A DNA stretch of 64,000 nucleotides from Megaustenia siamemsis (GCA_032433765.1 JAVIAB010000124.1:73581746-73645745); one strand, 5' to 3'. Shown: positions 1 through 12,623, counted from the first letter of the stretch. The notes: generated by a model not told the origin, from the sequence alone. A program made the numbers and translations.

Positions 1-1484
1 ATACAGCCCTAACGACACACTAGATGATCGGTATACAGACATCATGACACACGCGACAACCGACATACATCCATACAGACATGACGATACATTAGACAAC
101 CGGCATACAGTTATCACGACACACTAGACAACATACATTCATCCATCCCGACGCACTAGAAAATCTACATACATCCATCACGATACACTAGATATCCGGC
201 ATACAGCTCTCAAGACACACTAGACGACCTCCATACAGCTCTCAAGACACACTAGACGACCTGCATACGCCCCTCACAACACACTAGACGACCTCCATAC
301 ACCTATCACAACACAATAGACGACCTCCATACACACCTCACGACACACTCGACACTCTACACACAACGATCATGACACGCTAAACCGACCTCCAAACACC
401 CATCACTACACATTAGACACCTAAATACAGCCATCATGACACACTAAACGAACTCCATGCACCCATCACGACACACTAAACGGACCTCCATACATCCATC
501 GCGACACACTAGACGACGTCCATACACCCATCACGACGCATTAGACAACCTAAATACAGCCATCATAACACACTAAACGACCCCCATACACCCATCACGA
601 CCCACTAGACAACCTACATACAACCAACATGACATTAGACATCCGGCATACAGCGCTCATGACACACTCGAGAACGTGCATACACCCATCATACCACAAT
701 AGAGAATATATATGCAACCATGATGACACACAAGACAACCTACATACACCTATATGACACACTAGACAACCTACCTACAGCACTCAAGACACACTTGACA
801 ATCTACATACATCCATCACGCTACACGCACCACCCTACATACATACATCCCGACACACTCGACACTCTACATACATCCATCCCCACACACTCGACACTCT
901 ACATACATCCCGACATACTCGACACTCTACATACATCCCGACACACTCGACACTCTACATACATCCCGACACACTCGACACTCTACATACATCCCGACAC
1001 ATTCGACACTCTACATACATCCCGACACACTCGACACTCTACATACATCCCGACACACTCGACACTCTACATACATCCATCCCCACACACTCGACACTCT
1101 ACATACATCCCGACATACTCGACACTCTACATACATCCCGACACACTCGACACTCTACATACATCCCGACACACTCGACACTCTACATACATCCCGACAC
1201 ATTCGACAACATACATACAACCATCTCGACACAGTAGACAACCTCAATACAGACATCACGACACACTCGACAACGTACATACAGCCATCATAACACACAA
1301 GACAACCACCCATCACGCCACACTAGACAACCTACATACAACTACATGTATAACTAAACACTAGACAACCTGTATACAGCCCTCACGACACACTAGATGA
1401 TCGGTATACAGACATCGTCGAGACACGCGACAACCGACATACATATATGACGATACACTAGACAACCGACATACAGTCATCACG
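1..1484. repeat. 32-bp minisatellite array, left part
   Basis: Tandem, degenerate units of about 32 bp built on a core like CACACTAGACAACCTACATA followed by a CCATCA motif. The period is read directly from successive CATC starts (for example 497 and 529). Between about 841 and 1,220 the unit shortens to 28 bp with an ACTCGACACTCTACATACAT core and becomes nearly identical from unit to unit, so that sub-block expanded more recently. A long open frame at 720-1,364 is only the translation of this repeat. The array resumes after the transposon at 1,485-3,523. Confidence 0.93.
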
Positions 1485-3523
1485 AAATCACTGGCCAACT
1501 TCAAAACGCTATTGCTCAGTAACCGTTTGTTAAAAACTGTTGAAATTTTCCAAATGTTATTAGAATGCAAAAAACCCTTTAAATGTATATTTAACAAATA
1601 TCTTGCAGCTGCAGTTTTCTTAAAGCGGCGAATTTCTTTGATGTTTGTCAAAATTGTAAATTGTGAACTCCTAAATAATAGAAATTACCGTAGTTGCTGG
1701 TGTATGATTAATATTAACTAGGTAAAGGCGTGGCCGTAATGGGGAAATACCAGGAGAATTATTGTCTTCTCAGTTCGAGGACGGACGATAATATCAAGGT
1801 ATACCTGTATGTCCAATTTTCATAGTTGTGTGGTCCTGAAAAGGACCGTTTGTTGAACTAATTTAAGGTAATATAGGGGCCAACATTGTGGGGGCTATAT
1901 ACTTTCATTCTGAATCAGACGAGTCTAAAAGATTAATAACTGTTTGGGGTTGAACATTCCACAAACCATCATTTTTCCAATATTCCTCTTCCTGTTTTAA
2001 GACGTGGTCTTCACATTTAGCCCAATAATCTTTGTCTATACATGTATTTAATAAAGCGAGATTAGCAAGAGTCTTTACATCGCATATTTTGAATGTTGTA
2101 TTTTCATCTGCCACTTGTCCTTTTAATTTTGCCCAGATTAGTTCTATTGGATTTAAATGAGCATGGTAAGGTGGCAGCCTCAAACTTATATGACCGTGCT
2201 CTTGGATAATCTTATCTATTTGAAAAATCTTTGTCCTTTGTTTTTGCTTTACTAGAGATAGTAATTCAGGTTTTAAGTACATGTTATTAAATTGTATGTG
2301 CTCCTTTGTGAGCCATATCTTAATAGCATCTTTTGTACTGAATGACGTCGGGACTTTATCTTCAAGTGCAACAATGTTGTGGTACGCTGCATTGTCCATT
2401 ATTAGGCAAGATGGTCGATCTAGTGATGGGAGAACAGAATTTTCAATCCAATGTCTAAATATGTGACCATTCATCTCAGAGTGATAATCCCGATTGTCTA
2501 TGGATTTTGAAAGAAAAATGAGCTCTGCATTTTGTATTAGTCCATGTTGTCGACTACCTGCATGAGTAATTATCAAGCGCTGTCCTTTGCTGCTAGGTAT
2601 TAATCTCTTAATCTTTCCATCTGATGACTGCCTTTCCCTTTGGTTAGTGTGGTGAGCATTGATCCATGTTTCATCCAAGTACACAATATCATAACCTTGC
2701 TTGCGCACCTCTTTTACTTCACGTAAGTACTTGCTTCTCATGACTACTATATGTGGCTTCTCACAGATGATGTTTCGTCCATTGGAATACTTTCTGAATG
2801 TAAAGCCTGCAGCTCTCACATTCCTCCATAATGTAGACTTTGATATTTCAATACTGTTGTTCTTTTTCAGCGAAACTTCAGCGAATTTCACTTCTAATAA
2901 GTTCACTGTCGAAATTATCCAACATTTTTGCTCTTCCTTGTGATTTTGTATATTTTGAACATTGACGGTCACGTGCTTGAATCCAGCGATTAAATGACCG
3001 TTTAGATAAATCCAAAATGTGTCTTGTCCTATTCTCAGGGTTTTCTAAAGAATGAAATAATCTTCCTCGTTTAGCCTCTTTGCAAAAATAGTCATACATT
3101 TTTATTGCGATGTTTTGTAAACTGCAGAATTTCATTTTAAGACTCATGATAAATGTTATCGTTCCACGTCTACACCTCTGAATGAACGGAAATGGAACAC
3201 ACAATTTCTCAAGTGTCTAATTGTGTCAAAAAAACCACGGCGAAATCGTGCAAACACGTCAATTTTACCGTGTATGGATTTTTACTCGCTATTTTTAACT
3301 TAAAATACTGTAAACATTAAGTTTTGACTACATCAATGGGTCGTTATAAATTTATATAAATCAAATAAGCAACAATAATAACCAAATGTTTTTTTTTAAA
3401 TGAAATTAATTCCCTGTTGGGTTCTAATCATTATAACTTTACATGCAAATTTTGAACAACTTACAACAAGCGGTTAAAAAGCTATCGATTTTAAAAGTTG
3501 GGCACGAGTTATGAAACATTTTA
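1485..3523 (-). mobile_element. DD83E Tc1/mariner-like transposon, copy 1
   Basis: Near full-length sister of the copy at 48,585-50,695. The right end reads GGGCACGAGTTATGAAACA and is followed by TA and then satellite. The left end (GGCCAACTTCAAAACGCTAT) has lost the outermost bases of the inverted repeat that copy 2 retains. The two ends pair as an imperfect terminal inverted repeat of about 60 bp. It is inserted in the 32-bp minisatellite, apparently at the TA of its ACACTAGAC core. The coding strand is minus. Boundaries are set by comparison with copy 2. Confidence 0.88.
1905..3204 (-). pseudogene. DDE transposase (IS630/Tc1-mariner superfamily, DD83E spacing), broken
   Basis: The minus-strand frame encodes an N-terminal DNA-binding region (3,204 to about 2,880) and a DDE catalytic region (2,972-1,905). 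Visible catalytic motifs are YLDETW, IMDNAAYHN and PPYHAHLNPIELIW. By my count there are 83 residues between the second Asp and the Glu, much longer than the 34-41 of ordinary Tc1/mariner. This matches the DD82E-type group (Sailor) reported from molluscs and cnidarians. The two halves are out of frame, because about 45 bp present in copy 2 between the regions is deleted here. The catalytic half itself is uninterrupted for 355 codons. Function: cut-and-paste transposition into TA sites (family knowledge). This copy is inferred to be inactive. Confidence 0.85.
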
Positions 3524-3525
3524 TA

Positions 3526-4605
3526 GACAACATACATTCATCCATCCCGACGCACTAGAAAATCTACATACATCCATCACGATACACTAGACAACCGGCA
3601 TACAGCCCTCATGACACCGTCGACGACCTCCATACAACCCTCATGACACCGTCGACGACCTCCATACAGCCCTCATGACACACTAGACAACCTACACACA
3701 CCCATCACGCCACTCTAGACAACATACATACAGGCATCACGAAACATTAGACAACCTACATACAACCCTCATGACAAACTAGACAACCTCCATACATCCA
3801 TCATACCACACTCGACAACCTACATACACCCATCACGAAACATTAGACAACCTAAATACACCCATCACGACACACTAAACGACCTCCATACACCCATCAC
3901 GACACATTAGACAACCTACATACAACCATCATGACACACTAGACGACCGCCATACACCCATTACGCCACACTAGACGACCTCCATACGCCCCTCACGACA
4001 CACTAGACAACATACATACATCCCTCATGACATAATAGACCGCCTTCATACCTCCTTCATGCCACATTAGACGACCTCCATACACATATCACGACATACT
4101 AGACAACCTACATGCAGCCATCATGCCACACTAGACGACCTCCATACAGCTCTCAAGACACACTAGACGACCTGCATACGTCCCTCACAACACACTAGAC
4201 GACCTCCATACACCCATTACGACACAATAGACGACCTCCATACACACCTCATGACACACACGAAACTCTACACATAACCATCATGACACGCTAAACCGAC
4301 CTCCAGACACCCATCACGACACATTAGACAACCTAAATACAGCCATCATGACACACTCGACAACCTGCATACACCCATCACGACACACTCGACACTCTAC
4401 ATACAATCATCATGACACACTAAACGACCTCCATACACCCATCACGACACATTAGACAACCTAAATACAGCCATCATGACACACTAGACGACCTCCATAC
4501 ACCCATCCCGACACACTAAACCACCTCCATACACCATCACGACACATTAGACAACCTACATACAGCCCTCATGACACACAAGACGACCTCCATACACCTA
4601 TCATG
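3526..4605. repeat. 32-bp minisatellite array, right part
   Basis: Continuation of the array at 1-1,484 across the inserted transposon, with the same CACTAGACAACCTACATACA core and about 32-bp period. Variants such as CACCGTCGACGACCTCCATA occur. From 4,606 to 4,711 the sequence is non-repetitive and I see no feature in it. Confidence 0.92.
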
Positions 4606-4711
4606 CTAGATATTTAACTCTTTACACTACAAGCTTAGACTAACCAGGAATCTCTAACAGTTTCACCCCTTATGATTCATTTATGACACATAGATAAGCA
4701 TACACCCATCG

Positions 4712-5507
4712 CATCATCATCAAGTACCGGGCCTGCTGGCGTAGGTGATCATGTCTCTCCACAACTTTCGATCTCGACAGCTATTTAGCATTTCTGTTGT
4801 TGACCTTCTGCCAAGCCATTCTCTTTAGCTGTCTGTTATTTTTTCTTTTTGCTTCCCTCTATCTCTTCGTCCCTCAATTTTTCCAGTTGTTACAATATTC
4901 CAGTTGTTCTCTTCTCATTACATGGCCAAAAAAGGATTATTGTCTCTTCCTAACATTGGAAATTAGCTCTCTTTTTGCTTTGACCTCTCTCAGAACATCT
5001 TCATTACTCTTCTTAGCTGTCCACGGCATTCTCAACATTCTTCTGTAAAACCACATTTCTACAGACTCCAGTGATTTTCTTGTCTGTTGTTCTATTGTCC
5101 ATGACTCGTATCCATATGTTAAGACTGGCTCTACGTAGCATTTAAGAACTCTTTTTCTTGTTTCTATTATCAAAAATGGATTGCATAGTATTTTCCTCAT
5201 TTTTTGGAAAGCTGCTTTTGCCTGAGCCATTCTGCATCTCATCTCTTTTGTACATCTTCCGTCTGAGGTTAACAGTTCCCAAATATTTACATTCATTTAC
5301 CTGTTTTAATATTGTTCCACTTAGTCTTTATTTTGCACTGAGGTGATGTCTTTTTCTTTGTTGTTACCATTACCTCTGTCTTTTTGCTATTAAGGCTGAG
5401 TCCTTTATTTTTGCTTTCTTTCACTATAATATCCAACATTTCTTGTAACTCATTTTCACACTTAACGATTAATACTGTATCATCAGCATACCTTAGATTA
5501 TTTATAT
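4712..5507 (-). mobile_element. RTE-like LINE (family C), 3' fragment
   Basis: Reading the minus strand from 5,507 gives the end of a reverse transcriptase: LRYADDTVLI palm motif, then KKTEVMVTTKKKTSPQCKIK, TSDGRCTKE, YESWTIEQQTRKSLESVEMW and PWTAKKSNEDVLREVKAKRE. It ends in the TGATGATGATG-type 3' tail that is typical of RTE-like elements. There is a frameshift near 5,295. Family C recurs at 9.1-10.3 kb, in each unit of the 10.3-15.5 kb array, and at 59.7-61.1 kb. The 5' side is cut off exactly where a hAT-type terminus (CAGGGATGGCCAA) begins. Confidence 0.85.
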
Positions 5508-7060
5508 CAGGGATGGCCAATTTCTTTCAAATGGCAGACCACTTTTTTATTATTTTTGTGTGTGACACACATACAACATCAATACGAATAAACTTGGCAT
5601 TTGTTTTAAGGTAATATTTTTTTTATTTATCGGCATTATTTGCTTACATAAATCGTTTTATTGCAACAGACTTAAAAATGCCTAGTTCATTTATAAAAAT
5701 GAATAAAATTTGCTATTTATATTGTTTAACAAACATGTTTTAGTTAGGTCATTTTAAAGTTGACATGTAACTAACCTTAATGAGAACAATGTGGACGTTC
5801 ATGTGCAGCAACAAGTTCATCAAAGTCAATGTGTAAAGATGATGATGATATTCGTAATAAATCCTGAAGGTGGCCATCAGTGAGTCGGTTTCTTTGTGAC
5901 GATTTAATCTCCTTCATTGTTGAAAAAGCGCATTCACATATATATGTGCTTCCGAACATAGAAGTAATTTTCAAACTGAAATCACTCAATGCGGGATATT
6001 TTTCCTGTGGCACAAGTTTCCAAAAGTCAACTCCTATCTCCATCCTTGATTGGAAAAAGGGGTCACTTTGGAGGTTACATAATTCCAACTGAAAAGTGTC
6101 ATGTTGTTGGAAAATGTCACACTTCATAGGGTTGTTAAACAAGCCAGTTCTGGTCGTATACCATTGAAGTCAGAAAATCGTTCATTGAATTGCTCCAATA
6201 GTTTGTCTAACATTAATACAGAAAATTTGATATCAGTGTCAGTGCGCTCCTCAATCAATTCTTTGCACGAAGGAAAATGAATGACGTTTTCTTTGGCCAG
6301 GGTAAATCTAAAAACTTTTAGTTGACTTATAAATCCATCTAGGTGTCCTACCAAATCTGAGACTGTTTGGGAACGTCCCTGTAGCTTCACGTTGAGTTCG
6401 TTCATGTGCTTGGTGATATCAGTTAAAAAGGCCAATACGCTGTTAAAATGTGGATCAGACATTTTTCTGATCAGTTCTTTGTTGGTATCATGTTTCTCTA
6501 AAAACTGCTTTATCTCGTTTCTCAAAGCAAAAAACCGCCTCAAACAATTCCCTCTGCTTAGCCAGCGTACTTGTGTGTAGAGCACCAAATCGCCATATAC
6601 CGCCTCAACTTCTGATAGAAAATTTATAAACTGTCGGTGTGTCGAAGACCGATCCCGCCTTTTATTAAATTCACACACTTTATTACAGCGCCTCCTGGTG
6701 TACAATGCAGTGTAATGCTGGGCAATGGAGTCACCGTCACATAATGATTTTTTTTTTATTTCGCTATCTCTGCGTTTACAACAAACGATGCCATTAAGGA
6801 ACTTGTTTGTTTTGTTGTTAATGTAGTAAGAACAGATTTCTGAGCACTAACCTTTTTCTTCAAATCGCACACAATTGTAGAACGTATTGTACCAATGTAG
6901 TCCTTGTATTTAACGGCGTGATGCTGTGTGTAATGCCGGTTAAGATTATACTCTTTATTTACAGACAACACTTGCGAACACACAAGGCACAGCGGTTTGC
7001 TATCCTTCTGGTTGATAAATAAAAAATCATGTTCCCAATTCACATGAAAAAATCAGATTT
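5508..7060 (-). mobile_element. hAT-type DNA transposon, internally deleted
   Basis: The left edge CAGGGATGGCCAATTTCTTT, followed by GGCAGACCAC, is a typical hAT terminus of the kind carried by GTF2IRD2-like elements. It interrupts the family C LINE at an ATTTATAT site. The opposite terminus was not identified, so the right boundary is the start of the coding region and is only approximate. Confidence 0.6.
5777..7043 (-). pseudogene. hAT transposase, GTF2IRD2/ZBED-like, degenerate
   Basis: Three minus-strand blocks follow in order. 7,043-6,756 has a BED/C2H2-like finger (PLCLVCSQVLSVNKEYNLNRHYTQHH). 6,705-6,124 has the RNase-H insertion region, with VRWLSRGNCLRRFFALRNEI and LNVKLQGRSQTVSDLV. 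6,142-5,777 has the C-terminal hAT dimerisation region, ending in ECAFSTMKEIKSSQRNRLTD then HLQDLLRIS. The part between the finger and the second block is missing, and the blocks are in different frames. The order and motifs are diagnostic of the domesticated-like hAT proteins annotated as general transcription factor II-I repeat domain-containing protein 2-like. It is non-functional as read. Confidence 0.82.
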
Positions 7061-9119
7061 TTTCATTTAATTAACGTTTATTGTTCATATTATACCACGA
7101 CCGAAGCAACAAACAATGAAAACACAGATTACAACAATAGCACTGTTTCCTGTTAAAATGGAACTGTTCACTATAACTCGACAAAATCAGAATGATCAGA
7201 TCGGATATATAATTTTGACTGATAAAAAGAGGTTTGGAGAGAAAGAAACTGAAAGTGAAATAATTGTGAGGTGAATGTGTTGGCGTGGAGGAGGTGGGTG
7301 ACTGACAGTATTTCTTAACTCCCCCTGCGCTTAGACACCCGGCAGGATCGCCGCGCGCCTACTATATATATCTTTGTTAATTTACAGGCCAAATGCGGTC
7401 AATGTACCCTGCTATACTACTAGCCAAGATACTATTATTGCTATAATTGATATTATAGCAAAAATAACACTCTTAATAATTTTTCAGTAATTAAAATTAA
7501 GTGATGAAAATTTAACCCTGTAAAAATAGTGACTTTACATTTAACGTTCAAGTTGGCTGAGTAAAATCTAGCGACAGAAAAGTATGTCGCGGACGTCCTT
7601 AAACTAAGTCGAGGGCGCCATGGCACCCGCGAGCGCCGAGATGGACAGTGCTGCTATAGGGTAAACTAGTCTAATTTTCCAACACCGTTTAAGGGCCTCG
7701 CAACAACGGATCAAAATATTGTTTTAATCTTGAAATAAAATTACAAAATTGAGCTTTCTTAATTTGTTTCCAATAGCGAAAAAATATAGGAAGTTTTGTG
7801 GGTTTCTAAAAAAAATACACTTTTTGAAATCATTGTTTAATGGTATTGTATCTTTTTTCTTTTATCAATTTGCTCCTGGGCGTATCGGAACACTGTTATG
7901 ATACACATGTTTTGGTTCTTGAATATATCATTTATTCTGTCTATCTATCTCTTTTCCTTGGTCTACCTCTTGCCCTCTGTCATGATGTTTTGAGACAGAC
8001 AGCTTTTGATGTTGCTTGGTCTGGTTTCATTCTTACAAAGTGTTCGGACCATAACATTTGTTATTTGTATATATATTTCAGCACCTCACTTCCCACGTAG
8101 TGATCTTCTGTTTGTCAACTTTGTCCTATGGCCATGTTTGATATTGACAGCATAAAAGTGGTATGAAAATGACATTTATCAGTTGCTTTTTAACTGTTAA
8201 TGGGTTTGTTTCAAAAGCGGAGATAGTTAAAAATTGATGTTTGGCCTCTGTACTCTAGTTTTGATATCTTTGTTTATATGTTTGTAGTATTATGTAATAT
8301 TGTGTAATACTAATTACGAATTTTAACTCAGAAACATTAATAGTTGCTAATGTGTGTTTGTGTAATAAAATTGGTTTATTAAAATTGTTCGTTAGTAAAA
8401 TTAAAGACGTATTTGGAGATAATATGTGCGCGATTTTGACTGTCTAGTATTCTCCACAGGGTTTAATTCGGTACTTAGATTGTCATAATGCAAGTTACTT
8501 ACTAACGTGCATGCACTACGAGAATTGTAAAACAGTTCCTTGCTCTCTTGAAGATTACGAGTAATGTATCGACTATCTTCGGTTCTGAAATATGAAAATA
8601 TATTCAGTTTGGAGTAGTCAACTTATTTTCTGCCTAATCTTCTTCTGTAAGTATTTTTTTTTCATTTAACTATCCGAAATATAATTGCCATCTACTAAAA
8701 GACAAAAAATCCAGATATATTATACTTACAACGAAAACTAGGATAAAAAAACACATCATTTTCTCAACTAGCTCCGGATGGCTTCATATTAAGTAATGTA
8801 CGCTCTCTTCTGGTTACATATTAAGTACTGTATGCTCTCTTCTGTTTTCATATTGACCACTGCAAGCTTTTTTCTGGTTTCATAAGTAGTGGTTATTTGT
8901 CAACTTAGTAACTGATTCGGAACCCCTTTTGATAGACACCAATGGACACGGTGGGATAGGGAACACCTCTATGATCGGACACCTTCATCAAAGGACACCT
9001 CGAAACAAGCCAAAGATCATGGCGGACACCAATGGACACAAAAGGACACGGTAAAGGGAGATAATCATGAAAAAATTGAAACGCGAGGGTAAGGGGAGAT
9101 AATCGTGGTAATTAAAACA
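7061..9119. other. No gene recognised; short local repeats
   Basis: No supported coding region. A faint LINE C-terminal signature (reverse complement encoding an ARGRPRKR-like stretch) lies near 7,950-7,990. A GC-rich island lies at 7,590-7,650. At 8,766-8,895 a unit of about 38 bp ending in CATATTAAGTA(C/A)TGTATGCTCTCTTCTG is repeated three to four times. At 8,930-9,050 the words GGACACC and AATGGACAC recur. Otherwise AT-rich and unremarkable. Confidence 0.5.
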
Positions 9120-10292
9120 TGGTATTTAAAATTTGGAAAGAGGAGGGAAAATGAAGATGCTAAAGCTATATACAAACAAATTGAGGGATTAACAGGAAGA
9201 AAAACGCAATCAAAAACTTGATGTTTAAGATCAAAGGAGGGAGAACTGTTGATTGATCAAGAAAACTTAAGAGAACGATGTACAGAATACATTAAAGATC
9301 TTTATAATGATGAACGAACGGAAGTAAATATTAAGGATAATTGAGAAGGACCAGAAATACTCAGAAAAGAAGTGAAAGACGCCTAGCGCAATATGAAAGC
9401 AGGCAAAGCTCCTGGACCAGATAATTTAACTAAAGAAGAGATTGAAGCCATGAGTGATTTTGGAATAACAAAAAACAAAAATATTGAATGATATCTACAA
9501 CAGCGGATATATACCAGACGACATGCTCAAATCAATATTCATAGCCCTACCAAAGAAATCGGGTGCGATTGAATGCGATGATCATCGCACAATAAGCCTT
9601 ATGAGTCATATGACTAAGATATTACTAAGAATCATCATGCGAAGAGTGCGAAACAAAATCAGTCCAGAAATTAGCGACGAACAGAGTGGTTTTGTTAGAG
9701 ATAAAGGAACAAGCAATGCCATTTACATCATACGATCTTTATCAGAAAGAGCCATAAAGGTGAAGACAGATCTATACCTATGTTTCATAGATTACACCAA
9801 GGCTTTCAACAAAGTAAAGCATCAAGAAATAATCAACATTTTAGAAAGCATAAGCGTAGACAGCAAAGACCTAAGAATAATAAAGAACACGTACTGGCAA
9901 CAAACAGCAGCCATAAGAACTGGAAACCAATTGGGAATGTTTCAACAAATAAAACAGGGTGTTAGACAAGGTTGTGTTCTGTCACCAGATTTGTTTAATA
10001 TTTATAGTGAGATTATTTTAAGATCCATAAGGGAATAACAATTGGAGGTCATAATATAAATAATCTAAGGTATGCTGATGATACAGTATTAATCGCTACG
10101 AGTGAAAATGAGTTACAAGAAATGTCGGTCATTATAGTGAAAGAAAGCAAAAAAAAAGGACTCAGCCTTAATAGCAAAAAGACAGAAGTAATGGTAACAA
10201 CAAAGAAAAAGACATCACCTCAATGCAAAATAAAGACAAGTGGAACAATATTAAAACAGGTAAATGAATGTAAATATTTGGGAACTTTGTTA
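9120..10292 (+). mobile_element. RTE-like LINE (family C), reverse-transcriptase portion
   Basis: This holds the upstream half of the family C reverse transcriptase. 9,120-9,480 is a degraded linker (MKAGKAPGPDN-like) with stops. 9,484-10,038 is an open block with SIFIALPKKSGAIECDDHRT, SLMSHMTKILL, CFIDYTKAFNKVKHQEI and QIKQGVRQGCVLSPDLFNIY. Then, out of frame, comes the palm motif LRYADDTVLIA (about 10,063-10,100) and the KKTEVMV region. The copy stops abruptly at GGAACTTTGTTA (10,292), next to the first unit of the 2,063-bp tandem array. RT function is to copy the element RNA at a nicked target. This copy is dead. Confidence 0.85.
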
Positions 10293-10560
10293 CGTTTCTT
10301 TGGAACGTCTCGAGTGTTGCTACCGGTAGTAGAACAAGACTAGAGCACCAATGTAACTCTAGACTTCTAGCATTTCCTACAAACATCAATAGTGATATGA
10401 AACCGTGACGCGTTAAACATTTCTCGAGTTATCCACTCTACGGGAATAGAAAACCATTAAAACTTAACGATAATCTATTGTATTATCATTGTGACTAAAA
10501 AAACATTCACAAGTGGTTTTATTGTAAAATAGCATCAATTATGTGGTGTGATATATATAT

Positions 10561-10863
10561 CTGTTTTGTTGTTGTTGTTGCGTTCGCCAGCTTTCATTTC
10601 TCACGAAGTCCCTAGAGACTAGGAACTGAATTTTGCGGGTTAATCCATTTTTCCCTGGCAGCCGTGTGCACAGGGGTCCCTCGTACCACGGGCAGATAAC
10701 TCCGACTTCGGAGGTACTCATGTCTTTTTTCCGTCGATGAGTAACTGACGTTTCAAGCCGGGTGTCGCTGCCGAGACCAGGGTTGGTTGCCGCAGAGAGA
10801 AATCATAAATAAAAATCCCAACCGGTGTAGCCGAGATTTGAACCTACAACCTCTTAATCGCTA
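10561..10863 (-). mobile_element. SINE-like repeat, array unit 1
   Basis: On the minus strand, a B-box-like GTAGGTTCAAATCTCGGC lies near the right end, preceded by tRNA-like GCGATTAAGAGGTT. A body of about 250 bp follows and a (CAACAA)n tail at about 10,565-10,580. The A box is missing, so the head is truncated. Its right edge shares TTAATCGCTA with the adjoining LINE, suggesting joining at microhomology. A 60-codon frame in it (10,539-10,721) is not considered a gene. Confidence 0.55.
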
Positions 10864-11615
10864 AGAGTGAAAATGAGTTACAAGAAATGTTAGACATTAT
10901 AGTGAAAGAAAGCAAAAATAAAAGACTCAGCCTTAATAGCAAAAAGACAGAAGTAATGGTAACAACAAAGAAAAAGACATCACCTCAGTGCAAAATAAAG
11001 ACAAGTGGAACAATATTAAAACAGGTAAATGAATGTAAATATTTGGGAACTTTGTTAACCTCAGATGGAAGATGTACAAAAGAGGTGAGATGCAGAATGG
11101 CTCAGGCAAAAGCAGCTTTCCAAAAAATGAGAAAGATACTTTGCAATCCATTTTTGACAACAGAAACAAGAAAAATAGTTCTTAAATGTAACGTATAGCA
11201 AGTTTTAACATGTGGATGCGAATCATGGACAATATGACAACAGACAAGAAAATCACTGGAGTCTGTAGAAATGTGGTTTTACGGAAGAATGTTGAGAGTA
11301 CCATGGACAGCTAAGAAGAGTAATGAAGATGTTCTGAGAGAGGTCAAAGCAAAAAGAGAGATAATTTCCAATATTAAGAAGAAACAATCATAATTTTTTG
11401 GCCATGCAATGAGAAGAAAACAACTGGAATATATTGTAACAACTGGAAAAATTGAGGGACGAAGAGATAGAGGGAAGCAAAGAGAAAAAATAACAGACAG
11501 CTTAAGAGAATGGCTTGGCAGAAGGTGAACAACAGAAATGCTAAATAGCTGTCGAGATCGAAAGTTGTGGAAAGACATGATCACCTACGCCAGCAGGCCC
11601 GGTACTTGATGATGA
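10854..11615 (+). mobile_element. Family C LINE 3' end, array unit 1
   Basis: Starts just after the palm motif (GTGAAAATGAGTTACAAG). It encodes LDIIVKESKNKRLSLNSKKT, then TSDGRCTKEVRCRMAQAKAA and SVEMWFYGRMLRVPWTAKKS, with stops (for example after LKCNV at 11,198). It ends at CCGGTACTTGATGATGATGA. Same family as 4,712-5,507, opposite strand. Confidence 0.88.
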
Positions 11616-12367
11616 TGATGATGATGAGGAGGAGAAGGAGGAGGAAATTAGTTTTCAGTAAGGTGAGGGTTAAAATCATAATAGTGAAATATAATAAAAT
11701 TTGGTCGACTCATAGCTGACTGATTTATTGCATATTATTGGATTTTAATGGCTTTTGATGGATTTTTAAAAGTGGGGGAACGGTATGTGCGGTGTGGTGA
11801 AGAGTAATCGATAAATAGATAAGAAGGTTAAAATGGCCGACTCATAGCTGGTCGAACAGAAAGTGTAAAGATATATGATTTGGTTGGAACTTAGTGTGAT
11901 TTTCGGAGTGGTGACAGATAAGGTATTGAAATGGATATTCTCAAGACTTAGACATAAACTCACACACACACACATACACACACAAAAACAGTGAAATAGA
12001 AAAAAGACAACACATTGTTTGTCGTTTGATTAGCCTGTGGATAGATTGAGTTCGGGGAGCAAATTTCATGACTCATAATCATTACGTCATTATAATGGCG
12101 ACAGCGAATACGCTGCGAAAGCCCTCGTTTTTAAAATAACACTTGACTTCATTAGCAAAAATATAATTTCTTAATTGCTTTGGTTCACGGCGCGTTAAAT
12201 AGTGGTATAAAGGAACGCTTTTACTAGAAAGCGATAATCTCTCGTTCACACAGCAACAACCCCATCACAAGCCCATGATTCTCTCTGATTACGATAGAAC
12301 ACAATCCGCTACTGAGGCAGGTCGTTTGGTTGCTGTTCTGGTGTTAATAGAAAACGTCACCAGAGGG
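11616..12367. other. Unassigned segment of the tandem unit with a TATA-like box
   Basis: No coding region recognised. After the GAT/GAG-rich LINE tail comes about 730 bp of single-copy-looking sequence. It has a short CA tract (11,961-11,990) and a TATAAAGG box at 12,206, roughly 30 bp before CTCGTTCACACAGCAAC. The next unit starts at 12,368. It could be part of a promoter or solo LTR that spans the unit boundary, but no LTR ends were defined. The equivalent segment of unit 2 is 13,679-14,430. Confidence 0.4.
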
Positions 12368-12623
12368 ACGTCTCGAGTGTTGCTACCGGTAGTAGAACAA
12401 GACTAGAGCACCAATGTAACTCTAGACTTCTAGCATTTCCTACAAACATCAATAGTGATATGAAACCGTGACGCGTTAAACATTTCTCGAGTTATCCACT
12501 CTACGGGAATAGAAAACCATTAAAACTTAACGATAATCTAGTGTATTATCATTGTGACTAAAAAAACATTCACAAGTGGTTTTATTGTAAAATAGCATCA
12601 ATTATGTGGTGTGATATATATAT

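Noticed and set aside
720..1364. 214-codon open frame rich in His, Thr, Tyr and Pro
   Set aside because: It is the translation of the 28/32-bp minisatellite; the repeat unit is open in this phase and there is no other evidence of coding.
3524..3700. Perfect symmetric target duplication for DD83E copy 1
   Set aside because: The right TA is clear, but the left terminus has lost its outer bases, so a duplication cannot be shown for this copy.
4797..5614. Plus-strand Leu/Phe/Ser-rich frames opposite the LINEs here and at 10.2, 11.3, 18.3, 21.5, 25.2, 26.8 and 38.3 kb
   Set aside because: Antisense shadows of Lys/Glu-rich reverse-transcriptase frames.
10539..10721. 60-codon frame repeated three times in the 2,063-bp array
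   Set aside because: It lies on the SINE-like segment and recurs only because the unit is duplicated.
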